The position numbers and the translations under genes were made by a program. From contig NC_134656.1 of NCBI RefSeq assembly GCF_030463565.1, positions 3,644,501-3,708,500 on the forward strand: a stretch of DNA of 64,000 nucleotides, read 5' to 3'. Positions 26,001-37,259 of the stretch are shown in pieces (position 1 is the stretch's first letter; each line of letters begins with the position of its first letter). The notes under the pieces are model-generated. The model did not search any database, was not told where the DNA came from, and saw only the letters and a program-made list of their open reading frames with translations. This DNA comes from Pelecanus crispus. Its lineage: Eukaryota > Chordata > Aves > Pelecaniformes > Pelecanidae.

Positions 26001-29000
26001 TGCTGTCTGGTATTGAGTCTAAATAATAATTAATAAGTTATGAGGAGGTCTTCTAATGAAGCACACTCTGTTCCTGTGATTCACTCAGTGCAAAGCGTTG
26101 GGATTACTGCCCACCATTTTCCAGAAATTCAGATAGCGGTTGGTGAGTGTCTGTAGCTGCCACCCCTGTGCCATTCGGCTGGCTTGGAGCTACTGAGGGC
26201 TGTGGGGGAGGGGACCCCAACCATCACTCCGGCTCCCGCAGCACCGGGGATCGCAGCCAGCTCAGGAGATGAGGTGACTGATGAAGTCCCCAGGGAGAAT
26301 ACAGAAATGAAAGCCCACCATCTGTGCTGGAAGCATTCAGCCTGTCCCACCTTACCCAGCTTTTCTTAGGTTTTCCTTTTCTGCTTAAGGCACAGCTCCA
26401 GCAGAATGAAGCACTGGGAAAGACAATTTGAAATATTTCAGGTCCTGGGGTGAGCTTTAGCTCTCCCGGCTCCCATGCCTGATGGAGGAAGACAGCAACT
26501 CTGCCCAGAAATGGTGCAAAAATGTACCTTGGTTTTGCCTGGTTGAGTCAGCGGGAACTCCACCGCACCTCGCTCCCCTCACACTCCGGGTAGGGGTGAT
26601 GTTTAAAACAATTCACTTTGATACAAAGTGCGTAGCCAGTTCACAAAAGCAGCTCTGAATTCCCCAGACTGAAATGCACTCAAGCAACTTTTGTGCAACT
26701 TTAGCTCTGATGATCCATGATCAGACGGGTAATGCAAAGTGCCTGTTTCTCCTCCAGACTGGAAGGCAGCTATTTTCTCAGCTGAAGTGGCGTTTGTGTA
26801 TCCAATATGCATGAAGAGCTGTTTAAGTATCAGCTGCCAGAGCCTGCCAAACAAGAAATAGATTTGCCTTCTACATTCAAGTGAATTTTTATTTTTGTCA
26901 GTCTCGCCTCTCTTATAACATGTCCCCCTGTGAAATGCATTGAACGGAGATAACCAGGCATAATGTATCCTTGGGGATTTGCAGTGGCAAGAAAACAATC
27001 TTGATACTCACAATGAAAAATGTCAAGTAGTTTTATGCTACTTATAGTATCAAATGATGATGGGTTTTATATTCTGGCTATGGAGAGTATGCTTTGGAAA
27101 AAGCTAGACTATGCAAATTTATGTACGTGTGTGTATATTAACTGCAACCACTGATCAGATCAAGAAAGCAATGAGAAATCACAAACAAGCCTCATCATTT
27201 TCCCTGCACACCCCAGGACTTCTTTTCTTTCTGTGGGTTTTTTTTCCCTTCTGATTACAGTGATGATACTACCCAAATTAGCAGCTGAGAACACAGCTCA
27301 CACCACCATAGGCAAACACATAGGAAAACCTTTGCAGGATCAGGTGCGATGGCAGCGAGACAAGTGCCACCAAGAACTGGTAAGGTGCTGTCACAGCCAG
27401 GAGGACAGAACACATGGGATTTGGGGAATCTCCTCTGTTCCCTGCAGCTACAGGATTTCCTAAATATGTTATTCTTTGTTTCTTTTTTCTTTGTAGACCA
27501 TAATCTGACCGCAGCTTGGAATTCAGAGCACCTCTGAAGAGCCCATGCATAGGGAGGACACAGTGAGAGGAAGGTTTACCCACCAAAGGGGATTAATTGG
27601 GAGAAAAGCAGTTGATGAACACTGGATCAATAGGAACTTAAGGGTATGAATGAGTAAGAATGAGACAACAGCATCTCTCTCTCAGCTCCTGGTTTCGCCA
27701 TGTGTTTTCTGGTATCTGGCATCTTCTTCAGCAGGAATAGTGCTTAAAAAAACCCAGGTTAGTAAAATGAAGCCCATTTTCCAAATATGTATTACTGGCC
27801 TGGAGGAATGACTTGTGTTAACTCTGTCCCTCTCACGATAACTTTTTAAAAGACAAGGAAAACTTTTCAGTTCCCAGGAGATTTGCGCAGTCACTGCAAT
27901 TTGGGGGTGGTGGTGTCAGAAATGGACCTGAGCAGTGAGCCCCAGACCCTGCAGAGCCCATACACGCCGGCAGGATTGAACTCAGCCAGATTGCTCAGGC
28001 AGCGAGCAATGAGATCTAAGATCTACCCCTGCTCGTGTTTTAATTCCGACCTAATGCTCCTAAAATTAAGCAAATGCACAAACGTTTGCATTATCTGATC
28101 TGAATTCAAAACTGAACCTGTCAAGGTTTGGCAGCATTTGGGTCTGATAGTTTGCACTTAATCTACCTAATCTTCATGTTACATTGAGTAAAAATTTAGC
28201 TTTGAACTCACTTTGATCTTTTCCAAGGCAACTTCCAGTCTGGGTCCATTTAATGTCATCGTCCAGTCTTTTAACACCTAGTTAGCCAGCGGGATAGCAA
28301 GAGGATGCAGTTTTAGGCTCTTCCTATTGTCGATGGCTCTACCAGGATGGGGCTGCGCGAGATGCATTTACCCACAGAGACACTTGCGACTGCACCGTCT
28401 GAACTTCATGCCTTTAGGTTTGTAAAGGAAAAGGCAGTGAGAAGGAGAACATTTGAGAGCAGAGAAAGGTAAGGAAAGCCCATAATGTTTCTGTTGTCAG
28501 AGCAGTGCACAGAGAAAAGGTTAACATGAATGATTTCTCTCTGGTGTCTTCTTAATTGCCTGCTTTCAGTTATACCCTTCGATCAGCTGCAGGTAGGAAA
28601 GGATATATTTTCACCACTTCTAACAGCTGTTTAGGAGTTTTAATTACATCTGGCACATTAAAAGAAGCCTAAATCAAATTTGGCGTGGGGGAGGTTAAAT
28701 GTTGCTCTTTTAAAACTAGGTATTGTGTTTAGATTTGTCTCTATAAACAGGATATTACGGAAGCAAACGTGGCGCTGCTCGGTGAGCGCTTCCTGCTTAA
28801 TCCGTTTCAGCATTTCCATGCTCTCAGTTGGTTTCTACACTGATTACATTTCCATTATCTTTAATTCATAACTTGATCTTTCATTTAAAGTGTTTCTTTC
28901 TTCCTCTATATGTGTGTATGTATATTCCTGCTCATGGTTCTTGCAATGCACAATGTAAAGCAGAAACCTAATGCCAGAGGGAAAGCAAGGCGGATTTTTG

Positions 29001-29801
29001 CAGCGTGAAGTTTCCGAAAGAGGCTGACATTTGAGGAAGGATTCAGGTGCCTGAACATACGACGTGTGCTGCTTTGGACCTCCCGCCCCATGGTATCTGA
29101 GATGTCCCCAGAAGGGCTGGAAGACATCACAGAACACCTGTGGGACACCCAAGCCCTCGTGGGGACTGTGACCCCCAAGGTTGGCTTAATAGAGCACACA
29201 GAAAATCACGTTGTCATGGCAATTATTCCTGCTGTTGAGAAAATCCAGGGGGTGATGAAAACCTCCCATCTGTCATTTCTTTCAGTGATTTCAGGAAGGT
29301 GAAGGCGAAAGCTAGCGGCCTCCTTTGTGCTGTGAGGGGCAGATGCTTGGGGAGGGTCATCCCCCACCGCAGGCTACAGGAGGGATGCTCTGCGCTCCGG
29401 GACCAGCGGCACTGGCCCCCCAGCCGGGGGGGTATAAGCTGCTCAGACCTGGTTTTAATCTACTGACAGGATTTGTATAAGAATTCCCTGAAAGCTGGTA
29501 ACTAAAGCTCTCAAGAGGTATAGGATTTGCTGTGATCCTGGGCAGGATAAGCTAAGACGATGTTTCTTGAAAAACCAAAGCTGGCATAGATGCAGGCAGG
29601 AACCCTCAAATCCACAGAAGCCCTGTTTTAGGCTGAAAACACCCAAAAAGATGTGCTTTAAAAGAACTGAGCCTTCAGGTCTGGGATGTTGTGCTTTCTC
29701 CTGAGTTGCAGAGACATAAAGGGAATTTGTCTGGTTTAATACAGCATTGGGGATTGCTCCATTAAAGGTTGAGCCTTGCAGCTATGGAGAGGTGGCAGGA
29801 A

Positions 29802-29827
29802 GGGATGGGGATGGGGATGGGGATGGG
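29802..29827 (+). repeat. (GGGGAT)n short tandem repeat
   Basis: About four GGGGAT units. The plus strand has four closely spaced G-runs and could in principle form a G-quadruplex. Confidence 0.8.
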
Positions 29828-31127
29828 AGAGACCCCCAGGGCAGCTGCTTGGAAGAAGAGGGTTAAAAAAGCACCTCCTAAAGCTGCTGCTTGAAACTCA
29901 TCTGTCCCCATCTCCTAACTCACTAACTACGTTCCCTATCCACGTAGGAAAACCATTTTCCTAGCTTTGGGTTTCACTGTGGTGAGCTCCATCACTTTGG
30001 GAATGAGGAGCCAGAAAAAAGAAAGAATAAACTTTATAACATGCAGCTGCCTCCTGGCACCAGGCAGCGTTTGCAGCGGGATCTTTCTTGAACCTGTTGA
30101 GCCTTTGGTTTATTTCTCCCGCTAAAATGAAAAGTGTGGGCGATGCCAGGAAGGAAGGCGTTGAAGAGGAAATGTGCAAATTGAAAGGGGGGAAAAAAAC
30201 CCCCCAACTGCCAAACTGAAATAGCAGCAGTCTGGAAAGTGGATCCATTGAGCCCTTTATCTGTGAGTCAGATCACAACGTACCCAGTCCTGGTGCCTTT
30301 CCTAGTGCTTCCCCTGAGAGCCCACAAATGCAAAAATAATTCTGTAAATACAAATATTTGCAAATGCTTCTTGGAAGTAACTTCCTCCCCCCCTCCGCCC
30401 TGCCAAAGAAACAGAAACGGAATTCAACAACTATTATGTAGGAAGTGAGCATAAAACTCAATCGGATGCATTAACCTCCTTTGCAATTGTTTTAATGCAC
30501 ATTCCTGAAGAATAAAACAATTTTTCACAACCTGAAGAGGAGCTAGCTGTGGGCAAAAGCTGAAGCGCACACAGCCTGTGCCGCTCATTTCTCACCGTCC
30601 TGGCGTGACCCAGATTCCCACATCCCACATTCCCAGGGATGAGACCGAACATGACCAGGAAAGGCAATGCCTGTGCCACGATTAGGGAGGGTTTTGTGTT
30701 GCTGGCCTCATTCTGGGCTTTTATTTGCCCTGACTGGGCTCAGATGGGCCACGTGTAACTCGTAGACTGTTTTCTGCTGCTGGAGAAAATGGACCAGGTA
30801 GGTACGGCTACAGCCCTCTGGGTAACAGGGCAAAGTGGTCAGAAAAAACAGCCTCTCAAGCTGCCTACCTGCAAGCTCAGACCCATCTAATATTAAGCTT
30901 ATTTACAGGTAAATTCCCTAAGAAAGCCTGAAACTCTTCATATTTTTATAAAGGCCACTCTCATCCCACTGGTAGGATGAGGAAAAGGGAAAATGTGACC
31001 AGGATTTGCATTTTGTCGCTTGCAAAAGGAATAATTTGATGATCTAAATTTATTTATATTCCTACACTAATAGCAGCTGTTGAAGCCTGAGTAATTGCTC
31101 TGGCCGATGTGTGTGGGCTGTGGCAAC

Positions 31128-31415
31128 GGCTTCACAGGATAGGACAAGGGGTAATGGTTTTAAATTAAAAGAAGGTAGATTCAGACTAGATATAAGGAAG
31201 AAATTTTTTATGCTGAGGGTGGTGAAGCACTGGCACAGGTTGCCCAGAGAGGTGGTAGATGCCCCATCCCTGGAGACATTCAAGGTCAGGCTGGGCACAG
31301 CTCTGAGCACCCTGATCTGGTTGAAGATGTCCCTGCTCACTGCAGGGGGGTTGGACTAGATGACATTTAAAGGTCTCTTCCAACCCAAACTGTTCCATGA
31401 TTCTGTGATTCTGTA
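31128..31415 (+). mobile_element. CR1 LINE, 5'-truncated 3' end
   Basis: Contains hallmark phrases of the avian CR1 3' end in order: GGACAAGGGGTAATGG, AGGAAGAAATTTTTTA, CACTGGCACAGGTTGCCCAGAG, ATCCCTGGAGACATTCAAGG, GGGGTTGGACTAGATGA, then TCTTCCAACCCAAACTGTTC. It ends in the diagnostic short tail of ATTCTGTG repeats instead of poly-A. A plus-strand open frame at 31111-31359 is the remnant of the ORF2 C-terminus. Only about 290 bp remain, the usual severe 5' truncation, so the copy cannot move on its own. I did not see a clear target-site duplication, which is typical of CR1. Confidence 0.93.
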
Positions 31416-32529
31416 ACGCAGCTCCGGGACAGGCAGGGCAGAGCCCGCTGGTGGTAGCAAGGAGCATTTGGGAAACCTGCTGCAAATTCTCCCATTGCCT
31501 GTGCGTTTGGCATCCATGAAAATGATGGTGGAAAAGACATCAAGGAAGAAAAGCTGAGGTTATTATCAAATAGCAATGGTATCAGTCTGATTAATCTGCT
31601 GCCTAATAACAGCCTGCCTGGCTAGAGGGGCTCAGCTGCGATTGGGGACAAGAAAATGTGCAAAACAGGGATGGCTGCGGCTGCTGCTTCTGCCAGCTGC
31701 CGGCACAGGCTCCATATAAACCATGGGATGGGATGGGGTGGAATGGGATAGCACCAGTGCTCTGCACTCCAGGGTAGAAAAGGCACCTGCCGGCACTGTG
31801 AAATGGCTTGGGTTATTTCACATCAGCATTAGATCTCTGCGATGTAGAAATCTGCATGTGAACCAGTCAGCTCCATAGTCAGTGAAAAAAAAAAGGGCAT
31901 TCCTAGGATGCTGGTCATCTCATCCTATGGCAGAAATTCATTTTGATGCCAGGCTTTGCCTGAGACGAGTCATGCCCCGGGAATACCCACTGCTCTGCCG
32001 GCTCCGAGGAGGGCAGGCTGGCGCTGCAGGCACCCATGGCTTAGACTTCAGCAAGAGACATGAATCTGGTCACACTTAGCCTTCTATGAACTGCAAATTC
32101 CTGGTTTAGGCACAAAATAATTTTTCATTTAGATATTTATGAAACTGAGAAAAAAATGCAAAATGAAAATTTAGAAATCTTATTAATTTTGATGAAAATG
32201 AGTTGCATGTTTCCAGATTTTCAGCTCACTGAAGCCTGAAGATGAATATTTTTTTCCATGCAGAATGAAAAATCCTTACAATTGTTATGGGATAGGAAAA
32301 AAAAAAAAAATCTTGCTCCCTTTTACTGTTAATGAGGCATGAAAAATAACAAATCTTCACTTTCCAAGCCCCTCTGCTTATTCTGTACTTAGGGCTTTTC
32401 TCCTGTCTCCTGCTTCCCCTCATCACTAATAGTCATAAAAATGCTAAGTATTTTACAAAGGCAGAAATGAGACGCGCCTTCTAGATACTCAACATATTTG
32501 CAACTTCAGGCAAAGAGGCATTCGCAGAT

Positions 32530-32640
32530 CCGAAGCTCCGCTAATGAGAGCAACCTTGTGCTTAGTGGGAATGTTAATCAATTAGACACGCAGAGCATTA
32601 ATGATGTTTCTTTTGACTAATTAGATTAGCAAAACATGAG
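32530..32640. promoter_or_regulatory. Candidate AT-rich regulatory block with clustered TAAT/ATTA cores
   Basis: Within about 110 bp there are several homeodomain-type cores: GCTAATGAG, GTTAATCAATTAG, CATTAATGATG and CTAATTAGATTAG. The block is non-repetitive and not simple sequence, as is often seen in vertebrate conserved non-coding elements. Function and conservation are unproven. Confidence 0.25.
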
Positions 32641-34293
32641 TACAGCCACTTTCCCGCCCCCCCTCCCCCCTTTCAGCTCTCCAGCTTGTGCCTCCCAAGG
32701 AGCATCACCCATCTGGCTCTGGGGTGCTCCGAAGGGAGGTATTTCCCCAGGCGGGGAGCAGCTGGGTCGTGCTCTACCCGCAGCCCCCCCTGCCCACCCT
32801 GGGGCTGGACAGGAGAGCATTGCAGGAGCGATGTGGGCAGATTTCTACTTCTCCCTATAACTTTTAAATTTTTGAGGCTGTGGGCAGAGGTTTAGCAGCT
32901 CGTCAGCCTGCTCTGGGCTGCAGAAGGGACTCCCCCGAGCCCCAGCACCCAGAGAGCTGGAGCACGTTGTTTAGATGAATCTCAGGGAGGACCAGATGCT
33001 CTCCCGCTTCTCGAGCATTCGCAGGACTCACAAGGAACGTAAAACCCAACTGGGCATTCCTGTGAGCCATCCCACGCGGAGCTGCTGAGATCTCAAACGA
33101 TAATGATAATAACAGGGCTATGAAAAAATGAGATGAGGCTTATCTCTAAGAGCAGAGCATCGTTCGACTTAGAGCAAAACAAGAAGCAGGTAAGATGCCA
33201 GAAACGCTCATGAGTCCAGAATAATACTGACCTACAAGGTGTGGGATCCCTGAAAAACATTGATAAACCATCCTGATTCTTCATCAATTTTCTTCTTGGT
33301 TATCTGATTTACGCAGATGCAGGTAACATGCTGCTTAGTGCCCGGCTCCCCAGCGTAGAGAGAAAATGAAAGAAATATGCTGCAATGTTTTAATGAGGCA
33401 ATACTCCTAGAGCAGATCCAAATGAAGTGTTAAAAGTATTGCACAAACCCCAAATAATCTTCCCAGCTTGCTGGCTGGCAATTGTGGATTACCATGTGTA
33501 AAAAGAGGAAAATAAAGTTTTAACATATTGTTAAAGAAGATTAACCACACATCAGAAAGCCCCTGGTTGGCTTCCTTTAGCAGCTTGGGCTGTTTTTTAG
33601 GAGAAGCTACTCTTCTGCAGAGGGAGCAGCAAGTCTTTAAAAAGCAAGTTAGATGGACAACCCCTAATTAATCCTGACTGATGTAAAAAGCACAAACTTA
33701 ACGGTGCCCAACAACCTTTTGCCCCGAGTCTAAACGTTTCAGCGTAATTCACCGCATTTCCATGCAATGCCAGCTCTCCGCTAGCAATGGCAAAGGGGCA
33801 CAATTTAACCTGACTCGACTGCTGCCTCAGCGAGCGGTGCAGCCGGCGAGTGCCACGACCTGCACTTGAGCTGCTACCGACCCACTGCTCAGTGAAGGAA
33901 GTTAATTGCCCACCCTAGAGAAGTTAATAATCCACTTTCTTTGGTGCATCGAGCTCGACCCTATTGCTGCTTTTTTTTTCCCCCCAGAGCAAAACAAAAA
34001 TTACTGTCTGCATCTCCCAAGGCAAATCCACTGCCAATCCATCCTTAGGAATGAAGGCATGCAAAGATGATGGGTAATTTACTTTTCCTACTAAAAACGT
34101 TTTTCATAGCTATTGCTTAGGTGACAACCACTGGGCAGGTTTTATCTGCAATGCCATAAAGGCTCGGATACCTCATGATTTTTAATTCTTACCTCTGCTG
34201 AAGTGGAAGCCTTTACCTGTGATTTCATTGACTTTCAAAGCGTTGCTCCACTTGGAACAGTTTTGTATTTTTAAACCAGATTGCTAGAATAGT

Positions 34294-34313
34294 AAAAAAA
34301 AAAAAAAAAAAAA
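34294..34313 (+). repeat. Poly-A tract (20 A)
   Basis: Uninterrupted run of 20 A in AT-rich unique sequence. No retroposed body is recognised. Confidence 0.85.
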
Positions 34314-35653
34314 TCACATTTTTCTTATTAGTTTGAACCAGGGCACATTAGTATGTCAAACATTCATGTCTAGAGCTACAGTTTCTATAGTTACTGGTGC
34401 ATTAGTTTTTCACTGAACTACTGCAATATTAATTTTATAGTAGCTCTGCTTTCCCCTTACTAGAAGGGTAGGTCTGTAATGAGAGCTTTTGGTGGACTCA
34501 TCCCGTTGTACATACTTCCAGGAGGTTTCTCAGGACCCTGTAGTAACTGACAGAGTGTTACTTGGTAATGAAGCAGGCAAGATGTAACGCAACTGAAATT
34601 CTGAATTTAACATGAGATTTAGTCTTCTATGTATCTCTAGGAAATTGGATGGAGGATCCCTGGCTGGAGAAGAAACACAGTGCCTCATTCGAAGCAGCAG
34701 AATGGTCTCACTTTCATCTTCTAAAATTGCTTTGTGCAGGTCAATATGAAAACTTGCAGGGAACACGAGAAAATTTTGGCATTTATTCTGCTACAGAGGA
34801 AATTACTTTGGCCCCAGAAAAATGCCAGCACATTCTGCTCCCTTGAATCCCCTCGAACTGTTCGCTAGAAATCCAGTGCCATTCCCACAGCGGAGCCACA
34901 GCCACCCCCCACAGCTCCTGGTCACCACCAGGCTGGTAAAACACGCATTTCCTTTGATCTGCCACTCTTCTTTATTGCTGTTTGGTTTTAAAGCAAGCCA
35001 GAGAAGTTATTAATTACGAGCCTGATCCAGAGCCCACTGGGCTCAGTGAAAGGTTTTCCACTGAGTTCAGCTGGACCAGAGCACCCTGGGGTTATTGCTG
35101 TGCTCCAAAACAAGCGTCCTTTGTAACCGCAGGAAAACGCAGGTAGGCTTTTCTGCACAGCCAAACCAAAGAGGAATCTCCTGTGGGGATGTAAAGGTTT
35201 CATCCTCCTGTAGTTCAATTATTTTTTCACTTCTGTCCCTCACTCTGTGTCGCTTAGCTGACTTCAGTCAATACAATTTCTATCCCAAGTAAGAGGAGAG
35301 TCAGACCCGAGAAGTCTAATACTGCATGGGCAGAATAACACCGCTTGGTCTTGGCTAACCAAGGAAAAATTTTGCTATGGGGAGAAGCAGCCAGGAAATC
35401 CCCCATGAATTCCTCTTTGCATCACTCAGACTGCTCTGCTGCTGCCACGTACCCCCTCTGCCAGCTTGTAGCAAGGCAGAGATGTCTTCACTGTTTCCCT
35501 GTCCCAGCCTTTACTCCCCTTCACGGTCAGTTATTAGCTCTTTGCAAGTCACGTTTTCCAAAAAGCCCAGCAGCTCCACAGCCCAAAGCTTTACCAGTGA
35601 AGGGGAAGGAGCTGCACAGCTCCAGCCTCTGACCCAGGGCATGCTCCAGCACT

Positions 35654-35666
35654 GGGGGGGGGGGGG
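35654..35666 (+). repeat. Poly-G tract (13 G)
   Basis: Uninterrupted G-run between coding-like but unrecognised GC-rich stretches; a likely length-variable homopolymer. Confidence 0.8.
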
Positions 35667-37253
35667 CTGGCACACCCTTAGCTACCCCGTCGCCCCCCAA
35701 ACCTTCACTTTTGACTTGAGCTTAGTGACAACACAGCAACAGTGGTGCGGGAAGGCAAAGGGGGATCTGCACGGGTTACCCTCCAAACGGTAGATCATCT
35801 TTTGGGGTTAAATGCAAAGGTGGGTCTGGATGGCTGAGCCATGCGCTGCCGAGAAGGGACGGTGCTGTTTTGGGAAGTGGAGTTGGGGGATTTATCTTCA
35901 CCTCACTCAGAGCGAGGTGAAAGGCTCGGGCTAATAGCGACCGCAGTGAGCACATTCGGGGGGAAGAAGAAAATCAAGAAGGGAAAATAGAAAGAGAGAA
36001 ACTGTCTTTTGACAACAGCTCAGAGCTCTCCATCCCTGCTTGGGAAGAGGAGACTTCAAATAAGAATTTATCAACTTTCATAAAAATAATACAGCTGGTC
36101 TGTTTGGACCCTCCCCTGCTGCATCACTTTCTGATTACAAATGGTACCTATTTTCCCTGGAAGGATCTGTTTCTAGATGCTAAAAGTGGATCTTATATAT
36201 TTGCAGTTTTGCTGGTGCAAATCTGGAATCCAGTGCACAGCTCTGCCTTTCTCCTTTCTCTAAAGCACCAAGACCTTGCTCTCAACCAGCGCACATTGAT
36301 GCTGGGCTGAGCCTCCGCCGGCGCTGAAGCAAGCCCCGCTCCACCGTCTCCATTGCCATCTAGCGGCACCGGGGCCACGGTCCCCACCCACACCCCACGC
36401 AAAATCCTGACTCACAGTGATGGGGAAAAGGGCCTGGGCCCCCCTGGGAAAAAAAAAACGGGGGGTTCTTTCTTTTGATGCAATCAAAACATGCCAAGCG
36501 GTTGTGGGTGTTTTTCCTTCCTGAATTATATTAATCGCAGTATAAAAAGTGAATTACTGGTATTTGCTCCTGTTCCCATCTATGGCAAGAACGAAGGAAG
36601 GGAGCAGGGGAAGCCGAGTGGGTGCCGCTGCCAGGACGGGGAGGCACCGGGGCTCTTTGCACACCCGGGTGTAGAAGAGAGGCCATGGCCAGGGTAAGAC
36701 GCTCTGCAAAGCCGTCTGTGTATCACACTCAAAGCTTTTATTTACTGTCATTTTAAAACCTCCAGGAAGCTTCCAAACAAACTCTTCGCTAAAGAAAAAT
36801 GGCACGTTGACAGCCTGGGTTTTTGTCTACAGTAAATAACATTCAGTTCTTCCTGCTTGGACTCCCTTCTGGGTGCTCATTTGTTTTACTTCCCTGTGGC
36901 TTTTCCTCAATACCAACCACTGTTTGTTCGTATTCTTTAACAGCATGAATCACCCCTTAAGCAAACCATAGGTGACACCGGACTTCGACCTCATCTACGT
37001 ATTGTAGGTCTGTGAGAAACTCCATGGCTTTAACAGGGTTGGTCTGGGGAGAGGGCAGCAAAGGTGCCACCTCGCCCTCTTCATTCTTCTTCCCCAGCAA
37101 CCAAAAACCTCATTTTGCCTTCAAAAGCAATTATCCTCCATCTCAGGAGGAGAGGGTAAGTCAGTAGGAGACACCACCCCACAGGGTCTCCATGTCACCT
37201 GCTGTCCCACCAGTCAGACAACGCTGCCTGCAGCTCCTGTGTCCACGAGGGGC

Positions 37254-37259
37254 TTTATT
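37254..37259 (-). terminator. SLCO4A1: Candidate SLCO4A1 poly(A) signal AATAAA
   Basis: On the minus strand AATAAA occurs here, about 2.47 kb after the stop codon, followed by GT/TG-containing sequence. I found no canonical AATAAA or ATTAAA on the minus strand between it and the stop codon, only weaker variants such as TATAAA and CATAAA. It is therefore the best canonical 3' end, but earlier use of a variant signal is possible. Confidence 0.35.

Larger units (their letters stand above)
8877..31127. other. Intergenic region upstream of NTSR1, no recognised gene
   Basis: No frame shows a recognisable protein, and I could not place any splice-flanked coding segment. Contents are mostly unique DNA with homopolymers (A-run 11771-11786, A-run 20202-20224), (TG)8 at 20381-20396, and (GGGGAT)n near 29802-29827. 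A GC-rich patch lies at about 12390-12540. A 115-codon minus-strand frame at 22729-23076 is not recognised. The longest plus frame, at 12094-12741, is of low-complexity composition and looks accidental. Distal enhancers or non-coding RNAs could be here unseen. Confidence 0.6.
31416..37253. other. Intergenic region between the CR1 copy and the SLCO4A1 3' end
   Basis: No recognisable coding exon. It holds a GGGAT-type degenerate repeat near 31718-31750, an AT-rich candidate regulatory block at about 32530-32640, a 20-A run at 34294-34313, and a 13-G run at 35654-35666. Open frames here are short and unlike known proteins. Confidence 0.55.
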
